A DNA stretch of 64,000 nucleotides from Fidelibacterota bacterium (GTDB taxonomy: Bacteria > Fidelibacterota > Marinisomatia > SCGC-AAA003-L08 > TS1B11), in NCBI GenBank assembly GCA_004124875.1, contig SCKJ01000005.1:248001-312000 (forward strand), given 5' to 3'. The position numbers and the translations under genes were made by a program. Positions 53,901-60,744 of this stretch are shown here, in pieces (the first letter of the stretch is position 1; every line of letters begins with the position of its first letter). Below the pieces are notes generated by a model. The model was not told where the DNA came from. It ran no database searches and saw only the letters and a program-made list of their open reading frames with translations.

Positions 53901-55586
53901 GACGGCCATTGGGGACCGCCGCTGGTGACGGGTTCGTTCCACTTGGACAACAATCTGCCCCCTGCGGTGAGTACGACGCTCGCTTATGGTGAATACGCCG
54001 ATGTATTGCGCGTCCCCTACTTGATCGTGGACCCGGAGAGCGATGTAGTCAACTTGCAGCTGCAGTACTCGGTTGACAATAGGGCTACCTGGAATCGTGC
54101 TTCGCTGGTGAGCTGGGACACGACCGTTGCCCAGGTCAATTATGACGGAGCGCTGAATTGGGCTACCACTGCCGACTTCCCGTTGACAGACCGGGACAGC
54201 ATCTGGCTTCTGCTGGCGGTTTCCGATCTCGATCCCGGAACCGGGGATACGATCCTGGTGCATATAGACAATGAGACGGGCCCCAAGGTGATTGCGGTTT
54301 ATCCCCTTAGCCAGAGCCTGGCCCTGTGGCAGGATACCATGTGGGTGACGCTAAGCAGCGCTAGCCGTCTGGAACCATCACCGGCGATCGCATTAAGCGG
54401 TAGCAGGTTCATTCCCTCAATCACTCCATTCATGCTGAACGATTCTCTACTTGCGATCGTGTCATCCGCGCCACTGAGTTCGGCCGATACTTTGACTGTA
54501 TCGCTCAGCGCAGGTGCAATCACCGATTTGAACGGCATCCCGCTCGATGGCAACGGCAATGGTGATCCGGATGGTTCACCTGCCGATGACTACAGTTGGG
54601 AGTTCTATACAACGATCCTTGGTGACTATAATTTGGATGGCACTGTGGGCTTTGCCGACCTGGTCATCTTCCGGGAGGCATGGCTGTCATCACCGCGGGA
54701 CCTTCAGTTTGAATTGGCTCCCGTGGCCGAAACCATCCCACACCTTAGGATCGTGCCGGACCAAAAACTGGACATCGAAGACCTGGCGGTTCTGGCGCGC
54801 ATGTGGGATTGGTCGCTCAATCCCAGCCTGATGTTGCTGGCAGACGGACTACAGAAACAGCATACTGAGAATAGCGAGGTACAGCTCGCGCCGCGATATG
54901 ACGATAACCACTGGGCTCCGGTGGATCTGCGCCAGTTTTCCCTGGAAATTGCGCTGGAGCGGGGTATCACTCCTGCAGGTCTGGAATTAAAGCTGGCGCT
55001 GGACCCGGAAGTGTTCGAGTACACCGGATTCAGTCCGCTTGGCGAATTGGCCGATCATCCGAGTGATTGGATCATTTTGGACAGATATGATGAAGAGACA
55101 GGATTGCTGCTTCTGAATCTGGTCAAACTGTCAGGCGCGGAGCCGGAGGATCACTCAGAATTTCTCGTCGGAGAGCTACAGCTGAAAGTGCTGCGTGAAA
55201 CCGATGTTGATGTAATCTTTGAATATACTATCAGCCACGTAGAGGCGCCGCTGGACCTGGTAGCCAGCCTCATTGAGGCTCGGATTTCGACGGTTCCGCC
55301 AGTGCCGGCCGTGTACGCATTGCACCACAACTTCCCCAATCCATTCAATCCGCGAACCACGATCCGCTACGAGGTACCCGAAATTACCGATACCTACCTG
55401 GTCATTTTCAACCTGCTCGGCCAGCAGGTTCTATCGAGGAAGCAGATCGGGATAGCGCCTGGATATTACGATTTCATCTGGGCAGGACGAGATGAACAAG
55501 GCCGCTCTGTCGCCTCAGGTGTCTACTTTGCTCGATTTATGACGCCAAACTATTCAAAGACGATTAAGATGGTACTGCTGAAATAG
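47946..55586 (+). CDS. Giant multidomain T9SS surface protein, 2546 aa (cassette B)
   Basis: Signal peptide 1-23; about three repeats with EYYFDSDPGFG motifs (24-250); an SbsA-type Ig domain (253-355, VDPATDITVVFTENISG); a block of VCBS/FG-GAP repeats (362-701, GDWDGDGDLDLATAN); a choice-of-anchor-D Ig-like region (702-802); a second SbsA-type Ig (805-915); and FG-GAP (915-1108). A legume-lectin-like domain follows (about 1115-1318; DFNDGFPSFDF, GADGMTLAIFD, GWGVVFDTF), then FG-GAP (1322-1465) and about six related roughly 100-residue Ig-like repeats with IGEQSGDV (1475-2108). The end has a third SbsA-type Ig, a dockerin-like segment (GDYNLDGTVGFADLVIFREAW), a cohesin-like region and a T9SS domain (2455-2546; NFPNPFNPRTTIRYEVP, TIKMVLLK). 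Likely a calcium-binding adhesin with carbohydrate recognition. The end resembles the cassette A giant. Confidence 0.88.
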   Translation: MIRLRIVRVAIFLLALVQWSSAQTQDVVQLEYYFDSDPGFGNGIQVTITSDTLVELSFTADLSSLSGGVHNLFVRAKNDSGLWSLDYQRTFVMGVLASEPKPDITRIEYYFDTDPGYGLGTSLTLIADSLIDNTYAIDLTNVSGGFHVLYIRAMNEFGMWSLTNTVPFIAEATGLGLAATITSINYTFSQAGVTKATGSYTAFTADSLVDLAFDADLSALIIGEAYDYSISAIDEYGNRTLQETRTITVVERWPHSPSPGLNALAVDPATDITVVFTENISGSTLNDNTIKVVGSLSGLHLAGISYDGPSKTATIDPTVDFAIGEKVTVTLTNGVQSLLGDPLPEPYSWSFTTAVSSGSGVFGISNSPAAGSQPFGAIPGDFNGDGMLDIAVANNASDNVSIFLNDGSGQFILDTTIAVGDGPEGLAAGDWDGDGDIDLAVAIRNVDSIVLLMNDGGGGFTVGSPVNVGDRPRAIGVGDWDGDGDLDLATVNEISDNLTILLNDGSGLFTVGSSPAAGDFPNEIAVGDWDSDGDLDLATANFNSDNVSILSNDGSGSFALLGTVPAGNGTSAIIAGDWDGDGDVDLATGNQLEDTATPLFNDGNGVFTQGTALAAGDAPQGITAGDWDGDGDLDWAVAAETADIVSIFTNDGLGNLTLLRTQPVGDRPISVQAGDWDGDGDLDLVTANINSGNITILTNKARVDILATTDSLAFGILESLTETDLTLTIRNEGGLNPLVISGISASHPDFTISPSTASINALESLDFTVTFAPNAVRLYTESLTIFSNDPDEPTVTIQLSGTGAPAVVASSPSANSLSGSNTGNITATFNAGMTPATLNDSTFLVFGEVSGQHFGAITYDAGSKTATLDPARDFVFGERVSVVLTDSIQSLADGIDLVGGHSWQFSVAPLFGSGFFIADGSPLSTGSAPFATVAGDFNMDGFSDLAAANSSVGTVSIFLNDQVGGYGAPLNITVGANPQGLAVGDVNADGKPDLIVANNGSANVSVLMGQGDGTFAAAVNYTTGAGPRAISVGDLDHDGYPDIVTGNITDDDISILFNLGDGTFGEATSIAIGGDPSGVIIADLDNDGDMDLAVSDKNASEVTVLLNRTESSSIIISSDFNDGFPSFDFTLFGDATYNSGEGRVYLTTASGGTGGLFYNEIIQADFINIRFDFEIGGGSGADGMTLAIFDSPVISGGGSAKGFFSAPTSGWGVVFDTFGGNRISLANPDGTVYATNASVPTLHNGGIFSFEIIFNSGHTEIYLENTSQSYPKTKIIDYTFAGIFEVNSYVGFTAATGGITDNHIVDNLVISRGTTANVVEGFFLDSTYTTGSAPNALVAFDFDGDGDVDLATANGTDDNVSVLLNDGTGVFGAAASIGVGTQPIALAAGDFDADGDMDLAALNFDSNDLHLLTNDGSGGFAPADTVAVGNGPRNLTALDISGELGIMDLVVANLVDANIAVLRNQIPGNLVARVVLGSIGEQSGDVVFSYNLFEANGDSIGIFAEYSPAPDSAWQPATVTGDTSRLGRVDYRGSFTWLSDNDLPLVSLDSARFRINAYTDTVSLTDSTNTFALDNDHRQSVAVALLETLVEYTGSVAMEYVITDSSYDAISIAGFYQLADSAWLPATLSGATTGLDSSAYADTLVWLSATDLPGVDDSVRLKLVPSDGWAYGSADSTALFHLDNNAPPTVALAAVIGEQSGDVAAGYSLSDTETDTLSIALFYSIDSSVTWSGATVTGATTGITTYDSTVIWNSAIDLPDLDLAAVSLSITPADNDAGTPDTSLYFQLDNNAPPTVILDAIAGEQMGEILIRYTLSDTEIDSLSLVAELQVVGTATWQPATVTGILAGIVAYRDSLVWASDSDLVEFVGDVYLRITPADADIGQADSVTINIDQIGAPRMVTLTLPTGELSGQIELSFTIADDEQDSIDLQLEFSLDSGSNWTIGTLTGATGLDTSRYTGMAVWQSDDDLPGIDNEAMMLRVTPWDGHWGPPLVTGSFHLDNNLPPAVSTTLAYGEYADVLRVPYLIVDPESDVVNLQLQYSVDNRATWNRASLVSWDTTVAQVNYDGALNWATTADFPLTDRDSIWLLLAVSDLDPGTGDTILVHIDNETGPKVIAVYPLSQSLALWQDTMWVTLSSASRLEPSPAIALSGSRFIPSITPFMLNDSLLAIVSSAPLSSADTLTVSLSAGAITDLNGIPLDGNGNGDPDGSPADDYSWEFYTTILGDYNLDGTVGFADLVIFREAWLSSPRDLQFELAPVAETIPHLRIVPDQKLDIEDLAVLARMWDWSLNPSLMLLADGLQKQHTENSEVQLAPRYDDNHWAPVDLRQFSLEIALERGITPAGLELKLALDPEVFEYTGFSPLGELADHPSDWIILDRYDEETGLLLLNLVKLSGAEPEDHSEFLVGELQLKVLRETDVDVIFEYTISHVEAPLDLVASLIEARISTVPPVPAVYALHHNFPNPFNPRTTIRYEVPEITDTYLVIFNLLGQQVLSRKQIGIAPGYYDFIWAGRDEQGRSVASGVYFARFMTPNYSKTIKMVLLK
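51285..51910 (+). other. AT-rich lectin-domain insertion inside the giant gene
   Basis: About 620 bp encoding the legume-lectin-like domain is strikingly AT-rich, while the coding sequence on both sides is GC-rich and continues the same FG-GAP repeat block (VTVLLNR before, LDSTYTTGSAPNALVAFDFDGDG after). The domain appears to have been inserted in frame from another genome. Confidence 0.8.
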
Positions 55587-55613
55587 GGAAGAGGCACCGT
55601 AAAAGTCGTTTTC

Positions 55614-55634
55614 CCGGATACGGAGCGGATACGG
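55614..55634 (+). repeat. Paired CGGATACGG repeat downstream of T9SS gene
   Basis: Identical core to 19218-19238 and sharing its flanks (AAAAGTCGTTTT before, ATTTGTCGACGGGCA after), 28 bp after the T9SS stop codon. Confidence 0.8.
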
Positions 55635-55664
55635 ATATTGATTTGTCGACGGGCATCCCGAAAC

Positions 55665-55848
55665 CTTAAAATCCCCCGATCGCATAGATCGTACGAGTTC
55701 GAGTCTCGTCCCCGGTACAAGCATTTCTCGACGGGATAGGCAACATACTACGCATGCAACGCAGGTACCCGCAATTTACAGGCAATCCCGAACTCCTCCA
55801 AAGAACCCCAAAGATTCACATCTGTAGCCGGATACGGACCGGATACGG
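55665..55848 (+). repeat. Right direct repeat of the 34-kb island (tRNA-Leu 3' half plus flank)
   Basis: Carries the tRNA-Leu anticodon loop to 3' end (55665-55717) without the 5' half, so it cannot be a functional tRNA, plus the same downstream 130 bp seen after the intact tRNA at 21596. It ends in the paired CCGGATACGG repeat (55828-55848). Fits an attachment site left by tyrosine-recombinase integration. Confidence 0.9.
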
Positions 55849-55926
55849 GGAATCCTGCCTCGGACCATAAAGTTAAGGCCAATCATAATATCAATAGACC
55901 AGTAGCAGTATGTCCCGAAGAGTCGT

Positions 55927-55972
55927 CGGGCTCATAACCCGAAGGTCGCAAGTTCGAATCTTGCCCCCGCTA
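55927..55972 (+). repeat. 3' fragment of tRNA-Met (CAT), probable second attachment site
   Basis: CGGG-CTCATAA-CCCG forms an anticodon arm with CAT, followed by a T arm (GCAAG TTCGAAT CTTGC), CCCCGCT and A. No matching AGCGGGG or D arm precedes it, so only the anticodon-to-3' half is present, the usual product of integration at a tRNA. Confidence 0.75.
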
Positions 55973-55983
55973 CAACCCTTAAG

Positions 55984-56017
55984 ACCCCTTATCTCGACGA
56001 GAGATTAGGGGTTTTTT
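55984..56017 (+). terminator. Rho-independent terminator
   Basis: ACCCCT pairs with AGGGGT, with inner CTC/GAG pairs, followed by six T. It lies 11 bp after the tRNA-Met fragment and probably came with it. Confidence 0.8.
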
Positions 56018-56098
56018 GTTTGTAGGAAAGTGTATTCGAAAGCAGATAAATGCCGCTTTGTGTGTCCACTTTGGTCACAATATGGGCACACTGGGTCA

Positions 56099-57145
56099 TT
56101 ATGCGTGTGCCTTATTCGTTGGAATGGAAATGCGATTAACAAATCGCGCAGCCAAATCGAAATTGGGATGCGTGTAGATTTTCGTGGTTTCGCTGGCCGC
56201 ATGAGCGAGCAGCACTTGCCTATCCTCAATCGACATTCCCAAATCCCGTAGCCTGTTATTGAAGGTCACCCGAAATGAATGCAAGGTCGCCTTAGGGCGA
56301 CCGGCAGCCTTCAGCAGCGCCTGCAGATGCAGTCTGGGCTGGGTGAGTTTATCATTCCTTCGCCGGTCGTCAGATTGATAAAGATCATGGAAAAGTGGAA
56401 TGTCTCCCGCCACTTTACTGGAAACCAGACTGAGTAGTACGTCAGAAAGAGGAAACTCATGGATCCGCCTCGACTTGCGTACAAGGCTCACCAGAGACCG
56501 TTGCTCGTGATCAATGTTGCCATGGGTCAACATGGCTACATCACCTGCCCGCAATCCTGTATGGAGCAGGAAAGCGTAGTACAATTGCCACGGTCCAGCA
56601 CCACCCCAAATGATCGCAAGATCAACATCATCCAACGGACGATGTCGCAGCTTCGTAGTCATCTTAGGAAGTGTGGCGTTCTTTGAGGGATTGCGATCAA
56701 GGACTTCCTCTTTCACAGCCTGATCCAACATCAACGAGATCTCGATCAGATGATTGCGCTTCGTTTTGGGAGCGCGATTCATCGAGTCAAGATATGCATC
56801 AACGTGCTGGACCTTGATGTCTTCAAGGTAAGTGATGCTGGTCTTCTTTAGGTACTGCGAAAAACGGTTGAGGATACTGCTCGCAGTCGTCCAGGTCGCT
56901 TCTGATTTACGCGAGCTTAAGAACCCAACATAGTAGAGGATGTAACCCTTGATATCAGTCGGCGATAGCCCGGGCAGAATTAGAAAACTGAAATCACCCA
57001 ACATTAGGTTGAGATCCCACTGAGTACGCACCTTCTCAGCGAGATGTTTTTGTGACATTCGTGTAGATTTGCGTAACCGCCTGCCTTTAATATCGGAACT
57101 CCACCACCAGTACGGTGAGGCGCTCCTTCTATAAAGGCTGGACAT
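56099..57145 (-). CDS. Tyrosine recombinase (element 2, second recombinase)
   Basis: ATG 57145 has GGGAGG 9 nt upstream and gives 348 aa; a longer frame begins at 57256 without such a site. The core-binding domain (about 60-160) is followed by the catalytic domain. The Arg lies in LLHTGLRAGDVAML, the His and Arg in LHSFRVTFNNRL, and the second His and the Tyr in LLAHAASETTKIYTHPNF. All catalytic positions are present. It is the closest coding gene to the two tRNA fragments at 55.7-55.97 kb, the usual integrase-next-to-att layout. It lies downstream of the excisionase and the larger recombinase on the same strand. Confidence 0.88.
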   Translation of the reverse strand: MSSLYRRSASPYWWWSSDIKGRRLRKSTRMSQKHLAEKVRTQWDLNLMLGDFSFLILPGLSPTDIKGYILYYVGFLSSRKSEATWTTASSILNRFSQYLKKTSITYLEDIKVQHVDAYLDSMNRAPKTKRNHLIEISLMLDQAVKEEVLDRNPSKNATLPKMTTKLRHRPLDDVDLAIIWGGAGPWQLYYAFLLHTGLRAGDVAMLTHGNIDHEQRSLVSLVRKSRRIHEFPLSDVLLSLVSSKVAGDIPLFHDLYQSDDRRRNDKLTQPRLHLQALLKAAGRPKATLHSFRVTFNNRLRDLGMSIEDRQVLLAHAASETTKIYTHPNFDLAARFVNRISIPTNKAHA

Positions 57146-57304
57146 GGTTTTATGCCTCCCTTTTGTTTTTATACTTGGCTGTGGGTTCATGCTCATTTCG
57201 GCGGCATCGAGTAGAGGCTCGCTGAGATCGAACAAGGTTTGAGTTGTTCCCAACATGACTGGAATGCACAGAATGGTGCTGCGATCCAGCAGTGGATTCC
57301 ACGA

Positions 57305-57565
57305 TCACCTTGCCCATGGCGACTCAACTTCAGTCGATTTGAGGTATCGGGAGATCTCGGATCGCTTGATCCTGAAAATTCTACCGATGCGAGACGCGCG
57401 CAGTTCGCCCATCGATATCAGGTCGAGCACGGTTCTGTAGTTCACCCTGAGGAGCGCGGCTGCCTCCTGAGGTGTGAGTAATTGGTGCTCCTTGGGTGCT
57501 GGTTCAGCGGGGCGTATTCCCGCCAGCTCAGCCCAAACAGGGTGAATGCCGCTTGAGAACTTCAT
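57305..57565 (-). CDS. Excisionase-family HTH protein (element 2)
   Basis: The 86-residue protein contains HQLLTPQEAAALLRVNYRTVLDLISMGELRASRIGRIFRIKRSEISRYLKS, a standard HTH_17/excisionase domain (helix-turn-helix, wing, final helix). Its ATG overlaps the stop of the upstream recombinase by 4 bp, so both are made from one message. Likely role: bind att arms and direct excision, or repress the recombinases. Confidence 0.85.
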   Translation of the reverse strand: MKFSSGIHPVWAELAGIRPAEPAPKEHQLLTPQEAAALLRVNYRTVLDLISMGELRASRIGRIFRIKRSEISRYLKSTEVESPWAR

Positions 57566-59235
57566 GCTTCCTTGGTTTCCTCATCATCGTCTTCCATTAT
57601 CCCATCAAATATATCGGCGGCAACCAGGCCATCAAAATGCGCATACAGATCGACCGTCAGCTTTTCACTGGCGTGATCGAGCATTTTTGATAGAGTTAAT
57701 GATTGCCCCGGATTATTTTTTAGAAACTCAATGGCCACGCTGTGCCGGATGAGATGTGGAGATAAGGGTTTGCCCACAATTCTCAAGGAGTGTCGCCGCA
57801 AAAAATTGAGCGTGCTGTCTCCGCTAATATGGCCCAATGTGGGGGCGGGAAAAAGGTAATCAGTCTCATAGCCTTCACATAAAAACGGCCGATGATCCTC
57901 GAGGAACTCTTCTAACAAGGGCACTAACGATGGAGGAAATGAACTCTTGTATTCCCTGCCGCCTTTCATTTCGCCTGCCCCGAACCTGATGAGATAATGG
58001 CCGTCGTCCGTTTTAATCAGATTTTTTTCGATCATCATCTCACAAACATTGCTGCGCCTGAGAAGTCGATGGATGAATAATCGTGTCATCAGTTCGAACA
58101 TTTTGAGTCGGGCTTGGCGGCGCTTGTTTGGAATTCTTCCGAAATTAATTGCCTTCTCAAGTTCCCTGATGCCTTGATCACGGATGCCGTCAGCCACAGC
58201 TTTTAATTCCTTCATTGTGAGTGCCATGTCCTTTTTATCACGGACCGGCGCCCCGCTAACGTCTATTTTTAACTGCTGTAACCACGCAACTGCTTCAGGT
58301 TTTTCAAAATACCCATTAGCCATGCCAAGTAATCGCCCAGCAATGGTTTCAAGGGTCTGCGTAATTCTGCCTAGGCGATCCTTGACCATCCAGTCGTAAT
58401 ATGCATAAATGAAGACTTTGTCAAAGAGGAGATCCATGGACAGGCTATCAATGGGCATCCCCTGAATTCTGTGCGCGAAACCGAATAATTGTTCCATGAG
58501 GGACAGATTCTTATTAGCGCTGTTTTGATTTTGCCGATGCCGATGATGCCTGCTATCAACGAATAGATCCGTGCAATATTTTCTATACTCAGCATATATC
58601 GCCTGTAGATACGCAGGCCAGTCCGTAAACATGAGTGCATAGTGGGATCGCATGCCATTTGGGAGGGTGGGCCAATCCATGTGATGGACATCCCCATTTT
58701 TCACATGATATTGCCATTCCCTTCTGCCCCGGTGATAAATTTGCGGCCAACTAGCAATCCAGCTCTCATTCCTCAAATGATTTATGTAATCATTCAAGTG
58801 TTCAGAGTTCAAATCAATGGGCTCAATCTTATTCATCGTACACCAGTAGCCCAGTTTTCGGAGGGCGTCACGATGTCCCTTTCTGCCGGAGGATACATCT
58901 CGAAGGGGATGAGTGAGCGCTAGCCAGGGTTGGGTTATGACCCTGATTAGGATTACGGGAAGATATCTTTCGTCTTCACACCACTGAATGAATCTTGTAT
59001 AGAAATTCTGATAGTTGCGGCGAGTTTTCACTCTGATCCTCAAGCCGTCGAGGTGTCTCGCTAGTGGCTTTCGCGCCTCCCGCAACTTATCTGATGGAAA
59101 CTTGAGCAGCGACTGGAAGCCCATCGCGCTGCTGGCATGGTTTAGTGCCAGTCTGGTTTTCTTGCGCCTGGAACTCCCAATTATTGAATCTCTACTGAAC
59201 TCCCTAAAAATTTCCGAAACCGATTTGCTCAACAT
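57562..59235 (-). CDS. Large tyrosine recombinase-family protein (element 2)
   Basis: ATG 59235 follows AGGAGG with 8-nt spacing; an in-frame GTG at 59244 overlaps that site, so 59235 is preferred (557 aa). The N-terminal approximately 350 residues are a long helical region (LDGLRIRVKTRRNYQNFYTRFIQW is core-binding-like). The C-terminus has the catalytic set: Arg in IHRLLRRSNVCEMM, HLIRH in LSPHLIRHSVAIEFL, His in LSKMLDHASEKLT, then Tyr in VDLYAHF. It is much longer than ordinary integrases and is first in a three-gene recombinase operon. Such large forms occur in multi-recombinase transposable modules. Confidence 0.82.
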   Translation of the reverse strand: MLSKSVSEIFREFSRDSIIGSSRRKKTRLALNHASSAMGFQSLLKFPSDKLREARKPLARHLDGLRIRVKTRRNYQNFYTRFIQWCEDERYLPVILIRVITQPWLALTHPLRDVSSGRKGHRDALRKLGYWCTMNKIEPIDLNSEHLNDYINHLRNESWIASWPQIYHRGRREWQYHVKNGDVHHMDWPTLPNGMRSHYALMFTDWPAYLQAIYAEYRKYCTDLFVDSRHHRHRQNQNSANKNLSLMEQLFGFAHRIQGMPIDSLSMDLLFDKVFIYAYYDWMVKDRLGRITQTLETIAGRLLGMANGYFEKPEAVAWLQQLKIDVSGAPVRDKKDMALTMKELKAVADGIRDQGIRELEKAINFGRIPNKRRQARLKMFELMTRLFIHRLLRRSNVCEMMIEKNLIKTDDGHYLIRFGAGEMKGGREYKSSFPPSLVPLLEEFLEDHRPFLCEGYETDYLFPAPTLGHISGDSTLNFLRRHSLRIVGKPLSPHLIRHSVAIEFLKNNPGQSLTLSKMLDHASEKLTVDLYAHFDGLVAADIFDGIMEDDDEETKEA

Positions 59236-59256
59236 TGCGACCACCTCCTCTATTAT

Positions 59257-59271
59257 GTAAGTACTACTTAC
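59257..59271. promoter_or_regulatory. Operator-like palindrome upstream of recombinase operon
   Basis: GTAAGTA, one base, TACTTAC: a 7-bp perfect dyad 22 nt before the recombinase start. The AT-rich region 59272-59412 has two TATAAT words reading toward the operon (complements at 59285-59290 and 59347-59352) but no clear -35 boxes. Likely the control region of the operon. Confidence 0.5.
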
Positions 59272-59412
59272 ACTAAGCTAGCCGATTATATTTATAGTTC
59301 CTAGCTAAATCACGTTCGTCGTTGATATCGCGCATGTCGCGGACAAATTATAACATTCTTCGATCATTTATAATAGTACTACTGGTAATAATATAGTGGT
59401 AACAAAAAAAAC

Positions 59413-60027
59413 TTAGAATTCGATTTTGATTTTCATGGGATTCACGCCTTTCAGGATTAGATTAAAGAAATCGGTGCGAATTTTGGGAATAGCATCTTCC
59501 CTGGACAAGGCCGTAAAGATTGGCAAGTATTCCAAATCTTCTATGATGCCTATAGCTTCGCCTACGGTGACAGGTGGCCGCAATGGCGCGTCTCGTGCAT
59601 CCCCTTCCTTAATATCCCTGACTCTTTCCTTTAAAATCTTAGCCGTCTGTGTCCCGTAGTGCACGAGGTAGTTAAGCTCGCATCGCTGCAGAACATAGGC
59701 CGTAGTGTATAGATGCTCGCAGATCCTGGCGATCTCAAGCATTTCCGCAATCGTCAAAGTGAAGTAAAGCCTAAAGTTCCGGATGGCGAGAAGGTCAAAT
59801 ATAGTCTCAAAGCGATATAATGCTATTCGGCCTTGTCGCTCCGGTTTCTTTATGAGGTGGATATTCTGATAGTAGCGGAGCGTTGAAAGTGGGATGTCGT
59901 AGGACCCGCCAGTTTTTGCAAGTAGCTGAGCATTTAATTCCTTTGAATCAAGAGGCTTCCCAATATAGTTGGTCTCATCGAGATACGGAATTTCCTCATC
60001 GGAGATTGTTAGCACAAACGGTTTCAT
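59413..60027 (-). CDS. MerR-family transcriptional regulator
   Basis: The 204-residue protein has, at about residues 38-110, SYDIPLSTLRYYQNIHLIKKPERQGRIALYRFETIFDLLAIRNFRLYFTLTIAEMLEI, the winged-helix MerR DNA-binding domain (LRYY...GLI..p.R..g..RyY). The N-terminal 35 residues are an unusual extension and the C-terminal part (about 115-204) is helical without an obvious metal-binding site. It lies directly upstream of the recombinase operon on the same strand, so it probably controls the element. Confidence 0.8.
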   Translation of the reverse strand: MKPFVLTISDEEIPYLDETNYIGKPLDSKELNAQLLAKTGGSYDIPLSTLRYYQNIHLIKKPERQGRIALYRFETIFDLLAIRNFRLYFTLTIAEMLEIARICEHLYTTAYVLQRCELNYLVHYGTQTAKILKERVRDIKEGDARDAPLRPPVTVGEAIGIIEDLEYLPIFTALSREDAIPKIRTDFFNLILKGVNPMKIKIEF

Positions 60028-60109
60028 AGTGCAAGTTACCTCTCGTTAATAATGCCTCGCCAAACAAAATGTGACAAGGATTTGATAACACAACCGTCTA
60101 TTCATGGCC

Positions 60110-60121
60110 TTAGTATACTAA
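60110..60121. promoter_or_regulatory. 12-bp palindrome upstream of MerR gene
   Basis: TTAGTATACTAA, a perfect dyad, 83 bp before the MerR start and next to GTTAAC. It may be an operator. The remainder of 60028-60255 has no gene. Confidence 0.4.
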
Positions 60122-60255
60122 CGTTAACTCCGGCTTTGGCACCCTTTCTTAGAGGAAGGTTTACTCCCGGAAGAAGAGTGTTTGAGCAGGAATCTCATTC
60201 CCCATATCAGAGTATCATAATTTAACACACGCCATGGCTTTGTTAGAAAAACTGC

Positions 60256-60654
60256 CTATAACTTTCCTAACTGAACTTTCTCCTTGTGCCGATTGTAACA
60301 ATTTTTGTGCACATCAAAAAAGGCCTCGACTAACTCATCTGCTTCCACCTCATTCCAATCTTCGTTCGGTTCCAGGGTCTGCGTGCATAGGCCGCACCTC
60401 AATTGGTGGAATTTGCTAGTGATCCAAAGCATTTCCTCTTTGTAGGTTTCTTGGGTGGGGTAGGCTATCAATTGGTCTGCCTCTAACTTGATCTGAAAGC
60501 CATCTGTCTCAACCTTGCTCCAAGGTTTCGGGCAGATGCATTCAATAAAAGAGTCATGACATCTCGGGCAGATGGGATCGTCTAATTCCTCATCCCGGAT
60601 CATTAGTGCAGGATTTCCCACAACAATTCGGTGATTGATTAATGTAGTGTTCAT
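60256..60654 (-). CDS. Small zinc-ribbon-like protein
   Basis: The 132-residue protein has an AGGAG ribosome-binding site at good distance. CPRC...CIC, then RCGLC and HKNCYNRH, form likely zinc-binding clusters in two regions (about residues 29-42 and 87-120). No family is recognised. It is acidic overall with no membrane segment. It sits between the MerR regulator and the DUF932 genes, all on the same strand, so it is probably a mobile-element accessory gene. Confidence 0.6.
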   Translation of the reverse strand: MNTTLINHRIVVGNPALMIRDEELDDPICPRCHDSFIECICPKPWSKVETDGFQIKLEADQLIAYPTQETYKEEMLWITSKFHQLRCGLCTQTLEPNEDWNEVEADELVEAFFDVHKNCYNRHKEKVQLGKL

Positions 60655-60744
60655 ATGAATTCTCCTAGGCTATCTGTTTCGGCATCCCAGTCCTATGAAT
60701 AAGCCTGATTGAAAAATTCAGGCGCCAATCAAACTCATTCCTTA

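Noticed and set aside
55927-55972. A functional tRNA-Met
   Set aside because: There is no 5' acceptor strand or D arm; only the anticodon-to-3' half is present.
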